Of a stretch of 64,000 nt of DNA, positions 1 to 9,471 are shown one piece after another. The stretch spans positions 2,033,971 to 2,097,970 of the forward strand of contig OZ026569.1 in the NCBI GenBank assembly GCA_964020155.1, written 5' to 3'. The notes below the pieces were generated by a model. It was not told where the DNA came from and searched no databases. It saw nothing but the letters and a program-made list of their open reading frames with translations. The position numbers were made by a program, and so were the translations under genes. The DNA comes from Chondrilla cf. caribensis (Eukaryota; Porifera; Demospongiae; Chondrillida; Chondrillidae). Positions within the stretch are counted from its first letter, which is position 1. The number at the start of each line of letters is the position of its first letter.

Positions 1-1524
1 TGATGTTGTAAGGAGGTTTGACTGTATATACAAGCATGAAATACAAAAGGTAATACACAACATCGTAAGTGCATGTACATACGTTACCTGCAAATTTCCA
101 TGATATGGTAACCTTTGGAAATACCTCTTCTACTATTGTGGAAGATACCTTCAAATTCGACAGTAAACCTGCATAATATACATGCATAAATGAATATCAC
201 ACACTAAGATCTAATAGCAGGTGAAAGAGTGGCAGTGTATGAGATATTTCTGTGCTGGGATGAACTTCATATAGGCAAGTTAGGGTGGTTCAGAAACCAA
301 AATGCATAAGAATTCCTCACTAGTATATATAATTTTGATAATTCACATGTACTGTACATTCAAAAAGAGAGATTCTGACTACAGCTGTGGTGGTTCTGTG
401 TGAACAGTACATGTAGATTGTATACGTACATACATTAACAAGTGAAACGACACAAGAGGTGAAGAGTCTTATATCAAACGATACTCCAGGGTGTGTAGGG
501 GGACAAGAACAATATTAGAATGGAATTGTGCAAGCATTATTGAATGTTTCACAACTGTACTGTGTAGATATTTACAGTTTACAGTTACAGCTATACAAGG
601 TCAACTAAGTAGCCAATAAATGGTTCTAATTTCTTGCATCAACATGTTAAACACTATACAATAATCAATTTACATCAATACCATAGGTAATCTTTGAAAA
701 CATCATATAGTAAAAACATCCAATTCTCATATGTGATTAGGCATGTTCCCATTCAAATTGCAAACATTAGTTACTGTCAAACTACAAGTTATGCTAGTAC
801 CTATCACAATAGGTACATTTCTGTTGTACAAAGTACAAAACACAACTGTACAGCATACAACCACAGATGAAGCAAATTATTTGTGCAAGGATTACTTGCC
901 TGATGGTGGGTAATCACTTGCTGCTGAGAAGTTAGACGGTCCACATTCGTTGATGACAGCTAAAGAGACATTGTAACAATCTGTGATGTTCAAATCCAGT
1001 TCATTCCTTGTACCTGCATACTGGATGCATATTATTGATATATGTACATAAGTATTGATGCATTGAGTAGAAGTACACATGTACGTACATCAACAAACAT
1101 AATATTTGTATGAAGCATAAGCAACAAAACATGAACTCACAAATAGCTGGTAATCCACCACTTGTGAAGATAAGTGAACAGACTTGACCAATATCACTTG
1201 TGTGTCATTGCTAGAAACTTCACTGCTCTGCTCAGTGAGGGATAAAGGGATTCCTTTGTCTAAGATATCTGTGTTGAAGAGTAACAAGATGACTCCATTC
1301 TCAATAGACAAATTTGGAGACTCTGATGGGGTATCGGGTGTGGAGCAGGAGTTGAAGCCAAGGAGGGGACAATCCACTGAATACTATGAAACAATGGAAT
1401 AATTTAACAGTGATACAATCAACAATAAAATAGCTAATATAAATACTTTTAAAAAATTATGATAACATGAACACACACTTTTGTCAGCCTATTTCAACTA
1501 AATCTTCTAGTTCAAAGACTGCAT

Positions 1525-1557
<33 letters not shown>

Positions 1558-4405
1558 CCTATACTTTGTTTGAGGACAATTTTAGCAGTTACCAGGATTG
1601 ATTGAATTGGCCCGCAGCCAGCCAGTATTGGTTGTGATGACAACAAAAGAATACTGGGAATAGTTGCTAGTTAATGCTTTAGTGGTGGACTCCTGGCTTT
1701 TAATCAGCTCAATAATGGAATATTAGTGAATACTTACATGATTTAGTATGCAGGGTAGAGTTGAAGTAAAACTTGCAAGAGGTCAAAAACTAATGATGAA
1801 TGTTTGGCTTCTTCATTTTGCCTACCCTAGGCCTACCATATCATGGGTCTTTTATCACATTCTACCACAACATTCAATGCAATATTACAGGAAACACATC
1901 TTACTTCACTTTCTGATGATGAACAACATAAGTCCAAGCAGGTACGGTAATCGTCTCCCTACACACAAACATATATATATATATACAATGTCATATTGAT
2001 GCTTGGACCACGGAACAATATCTTACAACTATCACCAATCCTAAAATCAGACAGACATACACCAAATTTTGCATATCTAATCACAAGTTTATGATTGAAA
2101 CAGGGCAACACTGCAAGCCTCCAAATCCTGTACATGAACGCACTTGCCCGATTTGTACAACTGATTCTATTGAGGATGAGATTCACTTTCTGATTGATTG
2201 TCCTTTCTATTCCCACTTGCGATCCACGTATTTTACATTTGCCTCTAGCCATTGTTACCATTTCAATGCCATGTGTTCAAAAGACATTTATATTTCTCAT
2301 GTCTAGTCATAATCACACAATTATCTATCAAACTGCCTACTTCATTTATACAGCCATGCAATTAAGACTTGCCCACCAGTCCCCCCCCCCTCCCCAATTT
2401 AGTTTATGCTGTGTGCTGTCAGTGGTGTTTAGTGGTGTTCAGTGCTATGTGTTGTCAGTGGTGCTTATCTGTATGTATGTATGTATTGTATTGTATTGTA
2501 GTGTCCTGATTGTATTCCTGTCACAACTTTTTATTATCTTATTATTATTCCATGCACATACCCACAATCACCTTTATCACTCCATGTACACACAAGCTTG
2601 GCACATTGTCTGCCATGATTGATTCTGTCATTTCATGCTGAGGTCAAGGGCTGTTTTGGCTTTGACCAGTGATGTATATATATATAAATATTAACTTCAA
2701 TGAGTAGGCTTTATCAAGGCTAATCAATGTAAAATGGTCATAATGAGCATGATACGTTTCACACTCATTCGATCAGGTTTTGCATTAATACCTGCTCAAA
2801 ACTAAAACCCATACAATGTATGAAATGCGTTTCAAAAAAAAGTAAAATGTTCTCCTCACCAGATTGGAGCAATGCACCTGTCATGGAGTACAACCACACT
2901 CCAGTGTTACTAGACAACTGCCATACTCTGTATACACTATAGCTACTGTATAGGTGTTAACCTATATACAGAGGTGCCACAATTCTACAAATGTTTCACA
3001 ACAATGGTTATGAACTAGTGGCAATAGGAATGATCTCAAATACTTGGTGTTCTCATCATGACATCAATAAGCACTATACAAGTCATCAATACACCTAATC
3101 ACACTGTATTCTAGACTTCTGTGATTTCATGATCTATTATCACCATGATACTAGCAGTTCATGAAAGTTATCTCCCCCTGCCCTATACAGTTCACATCAA
3201 CAAGGTGCCAAGGGAGTTGTGTAAATATTAATTGGTGATGGTTCACCTCATGGAGCTATGTAGCATACAAATTGAGTAATAACATTGGTTGCATCCCACA
3301 CAAGAACATCTGTCAATGTCACGAACTTTAGACGTGAAGGTAGACAATAGCCCTGGTTACACTAGAGGTTTAACGAACTTTCTAACACACTTTTGGTTTA
3401 AAACAGTTCAATGCATTAGGGTGTAAATGCATTAAGGTGAATACATAATCAACTCAAGTAAGCCACACATTGCAGTACGTGGTTCGGAATCAGTTTAATA
3501 CTGATTGAAAATAATGTGTTTTAACACTCCAGTGTAACCATGGCTAATATGCATATATTGGATAGGCATCTAGCTAGCATAATATATATTATTTTCAGTA
3601 ATATTAATAGATTCTCTCAGACTAAGGCCTTTATATATTATGTACATTGCATATTATAGTTTGTAACTGTTATTATCGGAAAATGTTCACGTCAGTTGAC
3701 CAGTATACAACCCTTTTCAACTCCTATATAGCTTAAGAATTGAAAGCTGTGTGTCGGTACATAAAGTTTAGATCCTAGCCTTCCGAGGGCACTCGAAATC
3801 AGTGTTTGATTATTTCCGTTTTTTCGCTGCAATCCGCGTCTATGGTTAGTCTGTGGTCCCATAGACCCCAGATATCTAGTATCTCGAGTCTATGGTGGAC
3901 CTATCAGAGGCATAAATCTTTAGATAATGCAATCTACGTATGAATCGACCGTTGAATATCAGAGGTATAGGTGGCAGGTAGTGAGTACCTATGGTTTCAT
4001 TGACCGGCATCTCTACGGAGTTGAGAGGATCTAAATTCGCACACTTCGGACCGATTTCAGTTAATTAATCCTCACAGAACAATAAATATTCACAGGCAAT
4101 CTTTTGATATTTGACCTTCATACGCTCAGTATTCCCTAAGATATGGGTCTCAAGACTTTTAATTATAGTTCGCATTATGATATTCACTCTAGTTGAGGTT
4201 CGAAATGAAGCAGTAGCGTACCTGAATGGTTGAATTAACAATATTGAAAGAAAATTGAAGTCAAGGGGTCGCTCACCTTCCCGACCGCCGCACAACGTCC
4301 CCGACATATCAGCTGGGATTCCATCAACTCAGACACGTGGATAGCCGGACAGATAAAAAACAGAGACACCACTAGTGGGAGAAGAAAGCTAACTCTCGGC
4401 TTCAT
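1..4405 (-). CDS. RTK gene A, 5' part only: signal peptide, cysteine-rich exon and FN3 exons
   Basis: Partial gene leaving the left edge. Exons on the minus strand: 4405-4277 (start codon and signal peptide, opening MKPRVSFLLPLVV), 1958-1859 (cysteine-rich, with C-LDL-C and C-VS-C), 1376-1141 (FN3), 1020-900 (FN3), 168-88 and 21-1. Phases join without stops. The order and frames match RTK gene B at 19.3-24.2 kb, which continues into a membrane helix and kinase, so gene A is inferred to be a receptor tyrosine kinase although its kinase lies outside the window. Exon 1376-1141 differs from its gene B counterpart at about 4 of 236 bases; the signal peptides differ more. The intron after exon 1020-900 starts with GC, as in gene B. 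The first intron holds a LINE tail and a MITE that gene B lacks. Confidence 0.85.
1529..1556. repeat. (TA)n microsatellite
   Basis: An uninterrupted TA run in an intron of RTK gene A. Confidence 0.9.
1990..2690 (+). mobile_element. LINE (non-LTR retrotransposon) 3' tail fragment
   Basis: Plus-strand reading at about 2091-2306 gives the usual end of a LINE ORF2: a short HxxxIETG-like stretch, then RTCPICTTDSIEDEIHFLID followed by CPFY and LR. This CxxC...H...C knuckle with the EDE-HFL signature is typical of the region behind LINE reverse transcriptases. No RT or endonuclease domain remains. The insert lies between TA-rich sequences near 1975 and 2680, inside gene A intron 1. The equivalent place in gene B (about 21170) lacks it, so it probably arrived after the A/B duplication. 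Exact ends are uncertain. Confidence 0.75.
3348..3546. mobile_element. MITE with terminal inverted repeats
   Basis: Starts TAGCCCTGGTTACACT and ends with the near-perfect reverse complement (AGTGTAACCATGGCTA), about 200 bp apart, with no coding potential. The ends read TA, fitting a TA target duplication. It sits in intron 1 of RTK gene A. Confidence 0.65.
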
Positions 4406-5394
4406 GTTGAATATGTACTTGTAGTTTAAGCAGAATTTATAGGTACAGAACTGGCGCTTCTATATATATATATATTTATTCCATAAAATATCGCAGGACT
4501 TTGACTTCATAATAAAGCAATCCTTATATGGATGCGCGTGACCTCAATAGGGAGATGTCATGTACCCCTGTTTCGCGCCCACCCCCGGACCGGATATACG
4601 GGGGACCGTGATAGAGAGCATATCCGCTCACCGGTACAGTCAGATTATAGTGAGGAATAGTAATAGTAATTGGTGAAAGTTCGGTCGACATCACTTCCTC
4701 ACTATGCGCGGGCCTGTAGCTCTCGGTTACATCATAATGCAAGGGCGCACACGTATACGCACAGTACGCCAGTGCGTACCAAATTCCAATAAGGTCTTTG
4801 AAAGAAATCCCTTGTAGATAGCTAGCTCTGTGTTCAGAAGAATAGCAGGACAAGCCTTATTTAAGTCAAATCCATCTTTAGCCATGACATTTTTGTTATT
4901 GAATATTGCAGTAGTCGAAAACTAACAATTTGTCCTGAATCGATCACTACTACTGGTCCAGCACTGAGTTCTTGGAAACCTCGAATACGGTACTAGAGTA
5001 GCCATTTTGTGATTGCGCAATGTTTGTGACAGTGTGCGTACCAACTGTGAACTTCCTGCGGGCACCCCTGTAATGGTCATCTCACATAAGCTCAGCTTCT
5101 ACAATGCACCCTACAACACATTCCAAAGTAGTCCCCAAAGGCAGGTGGACCCATTCATGCCTACAATCACAAGTGGCAACAGTAGTGTATGGGGGGAGAA
5201 ACACATTATTATTCAAATCAAAGAACAACAAATGTGATACAAAAATTATTATTATTATTATGAAAGTAGACGAGTGTAAAATTACAGGTACTTAACTGAA
5301 TAAACAATGATAGAATAATAATGATAATAATAATAATAACAATATGCCATATATTATTATTATGATAAATAATAATGGTAAATAATTGATTAAT
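4406..5394. other. Intergenic region upstream of RTK gene A
   Basis: Holds the presumed promoter of gene A. About 100 bp next to the start codon resemble the sequence upstream of gene B (the CGCTTCTAT...TTCCATAAAAT stretch occurs in both copies), so the duplication includes the proximal promoter. It has a short TA run near 4460-4474 and ATT-rich sequence at 5240-5390. I see no convincing exon or promoter motif. Short ORFs here match nothing I recognise. Confidence 0.5.
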
Positions 5395-6006
5395 TCAATC
5401 GATACATTGGAGATTTGGCTGTTCCAAAGTGCCCAGCACAGATGAAGTGTTCCCCAACTGGATTGCCATGGAGAGTCGCTGTAACATGTAAGTGAATGAC
5501 TGTGGCTCTCCGGTAGAGGACTTCAATCTACAGCCAAGATCACGCAAGAAGCACAAAGTATCTGGACCCATCGACCTGCAGGTTTCCACAGCAATTGGTT
5601 GAAACAGGTAAGACCTGTCAAGATGTGAGTATTTTCTTGACTTATCCCTCTCAGCAAGGGCTGCAGCACCTCCGGCCTCCCTGGCAGACGTGGATATGTG
5701 GGAGTCACAGAATGTGTCCATGCATGTGGCATCCCACACCAGGAATTTCCCATCAGTCCAAGGGATAAGGGTGACACCATCAGGCCGTTTTCCGTCTGCT
5801 CTGTAAAGGCCAGATGGTTCTAGGCGGCTGGAGATGTTGGATGAGGCCAGTGAGCGGTGGATGATGTCATTCAGCATTTGATGGCGGGGAATTCTCCCCT
5901 GACTTGACCGACAACTCAAGCCATGGTGGCCAAATTTGTCTGCTGGCTTGCCACATGAGCTGCAGGTGTGGGGTAAGCACATTGGGGCACCCACTCTGAG
6001 GCCGAT
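5395..6006 (-). pseudogene. Retrotransposon C-terminal fragment: zinc knuckle and endonuclease-like tail
   Basis: A minus-strand ORF of about 200 residues. It begins with a CCHC knuckle (CSSCGKPADKFGHHGLSC), then GRIPRH and LNDIIHRSL, then KRPDG, VWDAT, a conserved FQPIAVET, and a QRLSMAIQ end. The RPDG...VWD spacing after a zinc knuckle resembles the restriction-endonuclease-like domain found at the C-terminus of some non-LTR retrotransposons; that assignment is inference. No reverse transcriptase precedes it: upstream is an ATT microsatellite and then an unrelated gag. A second copy lies at 39500-39985. It is probably dead. Confidence 0.75.
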
Positions 6007-6008
6007 GG

Positions 6009-6009
<1 letters not shown>

Positions 6010-6062
<53 letters not shown>
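6010..6062. repeat. (TTA)n microsatellite
   Basis: About 17 tandem TTA/ATT units. It marks the junction between the LINE fragment (5395-6006) and the truncated gag (6092-6943). Confidence 0.95.
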
Positions 6063-6091
6063 AAAATGATGATAAGTAGTAGTTTAACTAC

Positions 6092-6943
6092 CTGCCAGGA
6101 GCATGGTGAGGTGCACTTCTTGGCCTTATCCCTGAAACGGCGATGATACCAGCAAAGGCCAGGGGTGGAGGCTGGGGATGGAGAGGAGCTGCGTGTACGG
6201 GATTGTGAACGTGAGCGGGGAGAAGGCCGGTGGGGGTGCGACGGTGCCAGTTGCAGAGTGGAGATGAGCTGTCGGAGTTCTCTAATCTCTGACCGGAGCT
6301 GTGCGACTTCCGAGTTGTTGGTAGGAGTAGGGGTGGCGGTTGCAGACGGCGCAGGTGGTGAGGTAATGGATGCTACTGTAGGTTGAGCTACTTCCATAAT
6401 TTTATCAGCCATGTCTGCTAGCGTGTCTAGCGAAACTCCGTCTCCTGAGGAGGCCAGCACCATTCGAACATGGCTGGGGAGGCGTTGGAGAAAAAGTTCC
6501 CGGAGAAGAGAGTTGTCTGGGTTGGGTCCAGCGGAGTCTCCCATGAGCTGCTGCATCCTCCGTAGTAACTGGGTAGGCTTGCGGTCGCCGAGTTCTTCGG
6601 TCGTAAAAAGGAGTTGCAGGCGTTTTCGTTCTGATGCTGCTGTCCTCTTGATAAGGAGGTCTTTGAGCGTAGAGTAGGCGTCCTCTTGCGGGGGTTTGAG
6701 GATAATGTCTCGTATTTCGGTCGCGAACTCGTTGGAGAGAGCTGCCACTACGTGGTCGAATTTCGTCCGCTGGTTGGTGATGTTTCGGGTGGCGAATTGT
6801 GCTTCGACCTGTGCAAACCAGACGAGGGGGTCGGCGGGCCAGAAGGGTGGTATCTTGATAGATACTGCGGTGACTGTGGCCGGGGCAGGCTGAGGAGGTT
6901 GTTCTGCGGGTTCCTGGTCGATCGTGGACGGTGAGAGAGACAT
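6092..6943 (-). pseudogene. LTR-retrotransposon gag fragment (Ty3/gypsy-like)
   Basis: Minus-strand reading of about 284 residues from ATG at 6943 (MSLSPSTIDQE). It contains IKIPPFWPADPLVWFAQVEA, a gag N-terminal signature common in invertebrate gypsy-like polyproteins, then a helical capsid-like region (LLRRMQQLMG, FLQRLP), a Ser/Pro/Arg-rich stretch, and a CWYHRRF...C...C end typical of these Gags. The frame then runs into the ATT repeat and loses homology, so protease, RT, RNase H and integrase are missing. A primer-binding-site-like sequence lies just upstream (6981-6998). The GC content is clearly higher than that of the surrounding DNA. A single truncated copy, presumed inactive. Confidence 0.8.
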
Positions 6944-6980
6944 CTGCCTATCGTGTTCGAGGTAGAGAGCTGGCAAAGGA

Positions 6981-7320
6981 TCACGTCGGGGTCACCAAAT
7001 ATGACGGTTAGCGGATTGTCGGATCTCGCAATCAATCATATAGAACTGAACTCTTTCAATAATAATTGCCAATGCACATGCGGTATATATACATACAGCT
7101 AACAGAGATCAAAAGAATAAAGAGTACAAAATAATAAAGAAATAAAGACCTATTGTGCTGTTGTGCGATGTACATGTGGATCACAAAAGCATAATACGGG
7201 TGTATGAGGCACGTGTACGGAAACGGAAGTAATCATGCGTACAGGAAATAATAAGATCACGTGGAAACGTTACGTAATAGAAAATACCTAATATGTAATG
7301 CATACACCACAGACTACATA
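6981..7320 (-). mobile_element. Putative 5' LTR and primer binding site of the truncated gypsy-like element
   Basis: On the minus strand, TTGGTGACCCCGACGTGA (6998-6981) lies just upstream of the gag start, where a tRNA primer-binding site would sit. The AT-rich sequence from about 7003 to 7320 is in the place of the LTR. I cannot define the far end, and no second LTR is visible, so the boundaries are tentative. Confidence 0.4.
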
Positions 7321-7325
7321 ACATA

Positions 7326-7522
7326 AATGGAACGTTGTGAGCGTTGTGAACATCGTGAACTCTGTGAACGTCGTGAACGTTGTGAATGTCGTGAACGTTG
7401 TGAACACTGTGAACGTAGTGAACGTTGTGAACGTTGTGAACATCGTGAACATTGTGAACGTTGTGAACACTGTGAACTTTGTGAATGTTGTGCACGTTGT
7501 GAACGTCGTGAACATGATGTGA
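7326..7522. repeat. 9-bp minisatellite, unit about GTGAACGTT
   Basis: Roughly 22 copies of a 9-base unit with variants (GTGAACATC, GTGAACTCT, GTGAACACT). Because the unit is a multiple of three and lacks stop codons, several frames on both strands are open; this is composition, not coding. The same unit reappears at 9108-9142, beyond the LRPAP1-like fragment. Confidence 0.95.
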
Positions 7523-7707
7523 ACATGTTTCTCAATTCTAAGTTACTCTACTATGTATGAGAAGGTTCTACTATAAGGTCCCTATTTCTGTTATCTCATT
7601 GCTATGTATATAGATAGATATATCTATATTATACATGGTATATGCATACTGTCACTATACCATTAAATTATAAATTTATCACACCAATGATTTTATCTAG
7701 ACTACAG

Positions 7708-9055
7708 CTGGAGATGCTTTGCGTACTCCTCTGATATCTAAAGTATGGACAAAGGCCCAAGCAGTATTACCTGAACCTACACAAAGGAAGTTATTCTCCC
7801 AGCTCGTACCATTGGATAAGACCCTGTTAGAGGTATATACGTATTTATATTATACTGTACACTGCATATTATTCTGTTCCAAATAATGTGTTTGCATGTT
7901 TGCTTGTAATATTCCACTACGCATTGTATATCATATGTACACTGTGTTGACAGTATATGTTAGCTCCCCAAGACAATAGGGCACGCAGTCTAAAGTTTTG
8001 AGAAAAAAATTATTTGTACTTAATATGTTTAGATGTGTGATAATTTGTATATACAGATGCATATGCCTGCATTGTATGTTAAGTATCAGTGAATTGTATC
8101 TGGCCTCAATACCTGATGTTAACAATAATTATTATGCTAATTGTTATCACAGGCAAGTAAGAGGCCAAAGGATGATGCGGCTGAAGTTTCAAAGATTCAG
8201 AAAAAGGCTCAAGGAGAGTTGAGGAATGTGTTGGTTGCATATGGCTTGGAAGTGTATGATGAAAATAGGCCAATACGTGTTTTTGATGACATGCGAAATC
8301 CAATGAAACTTGGGGATCCTGTTTTGGAAAGTCTGTGGAGCAAAGCAAGAAAGAATGCTGCATTTTCTGACAACGACCTTGCCATTTTATGGGAGGAACT
8401 GGTTGATCACAAAACTCGATTAAATGAATTTGATTCTATTGAAAAGGTATTTGCTCTGTTTCATTGCCAGTTCATGATGGTTGAAGATGTAGTAATATCC
8501 AAAAGGAACTTTGTTCATTCCTAATCACCCATGTACGTACCTATGTATGTGTTTTAAGCTGTGCATCTTGTCTTTGCTGTTCAGCACCTCTTTACATAGT
8601 CTAACTGTCTCATATCTTTATGACAACTTACCTACGTAATGTTACAATGGATTCCCATTCGAAAAAATTATCACAGGGATCCAATCAACCCCTATGTACT
8701 AGTAATTGGAATCATGAGTCATGTATCATTTGTTGAGTCGGGAGACTAATGTTATCATTGGGTATTGATGCCACTCAATCATGTTTGCAGATGCCCATTA
8801 ACAGCCTTTAAAGGAGCAATCATGGGAAGTTTAGTTGAAATCGGTGAACGACAACACTTCATGGTTTATCTGTTACTTATGAGCAAACTTAACTGATTTG
8901 GGTGAATTACTAAGCTGAGTTTGATTGTTTATCAATGTTATGACTGATTACTGATTCTGTGATTGTGTTACAGTGTATTGTTATATTCGCAGAATGTTTC
9001 TCAAAATCCAGTGAAGCAAAAGGAACAAAGAATCAAACAGGAAAACGATTTTAAG
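7708..9055 (+). pseudogene. LRPAP1/RAP-like gene fragment (three exons, ends missing)
   Basis: Three plus-strand exons with canonical AG/GT borders and compatible phases: 7708-7832, 8153-8446 and 8993-9055. The second encodes LRNVLVAYGLEVYDENRP, later LESLWSKARKNAAFSDNDLA and WEELVDHKTRLNEFD. This closely follows the middle domain of alpha-2-macroglobulin receptor-associated protein (RAP), the ER chaperone of LDL-receptor-family proteins. The first encodes KVWTKAQA, matching the end of RAP domain 1. No signal-peptide exon is visible upstream, and no third domain or C-terminal ER-retention signal before gene B's 3' end at 9472. It is most likely a displaced partial copy; less likely, a real gene whose other exons I missed. 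Flanked on both sides by the same 9-bp minisatellite unit. Confidence 0.75.
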
Positions 9056-9107
9056 GTAACATAATGTGAGACGTTTACACATGCTTTCTTCTCAGTACCA
9101 GTACTCT

Positions 9108-9142
9108 TGTGAACGTTGTGAACACTGTGAACGTTGTGAACA
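9108..9142. repeat. Short second tract of the 9-bp GTGAACGTT repeat
   Basis: Four units of the same motif and orientation as the tract at 7326-7522, just past the last LRPAP1-like exon. Confidence 0.85.
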
Positions 9143-9200
9143 TAGAAAATACTTTACTTGTATATACATACGTAGGTCTCTCACATTCCTTTATTTATAT

Positions 9201-9230
9201 AGGAGTGCTTCCTTGTAAGGAAGCACTCCT
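9201..9230. repeat. Perfect 14-bp inverted repeat (hairpin)
   Basis: AGGAGTGCTTCCTT, a 2-base loop, then the exact reverse complement. An AATAAA lies directly downstream at about 9232. It sits between the LRPAP1-like fragment and the 3' end of RTK gene B; role unknown. Confidence 0.85.
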
Positions 9231-9471
9231 CAATAAATGATAGTATACGTACGTATCCTATATATACGCAATACTTAAATAGAACATTATATTATAATAT
9301 TATACATATATATTATATTATAAGGTGGATATACAAAGTGAAATAGAATAATTATAAGAATTATTATCTACTATCATAAATGCTACTACAGTAAATTGTA
9401 GGTGAAGATATACTGTGGTATGAATAATACTACTTATCATGAATAATGATTATGATTGTCACTGTAATGGG

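Noticed and set aside
4884..4924. Short ATG frame (MTFLLLNIAVVEN) as a signal-peptide exon for the LRPAP1-like fragment
   Set aside because: Only 13 codons to a stop, no suitable donor, and separated from the fragment by two retroelements.
5867..6976. Single 369-codon ORF reading gag, poly-Ile and a tail
   Set aside because: The tail after the ATT tract is an out-of-frame reading of the LINE fragment; only 6943-6092 is gag.
7181..7560. Overlapping long open frames on both strands (repetitive His/Val/Asn, Thr/Phe, Cys/Glu/Arg peptides)
   Set aside because: They are produced by a stop-free 9-bp minisatellite; no homology, splice or start context.
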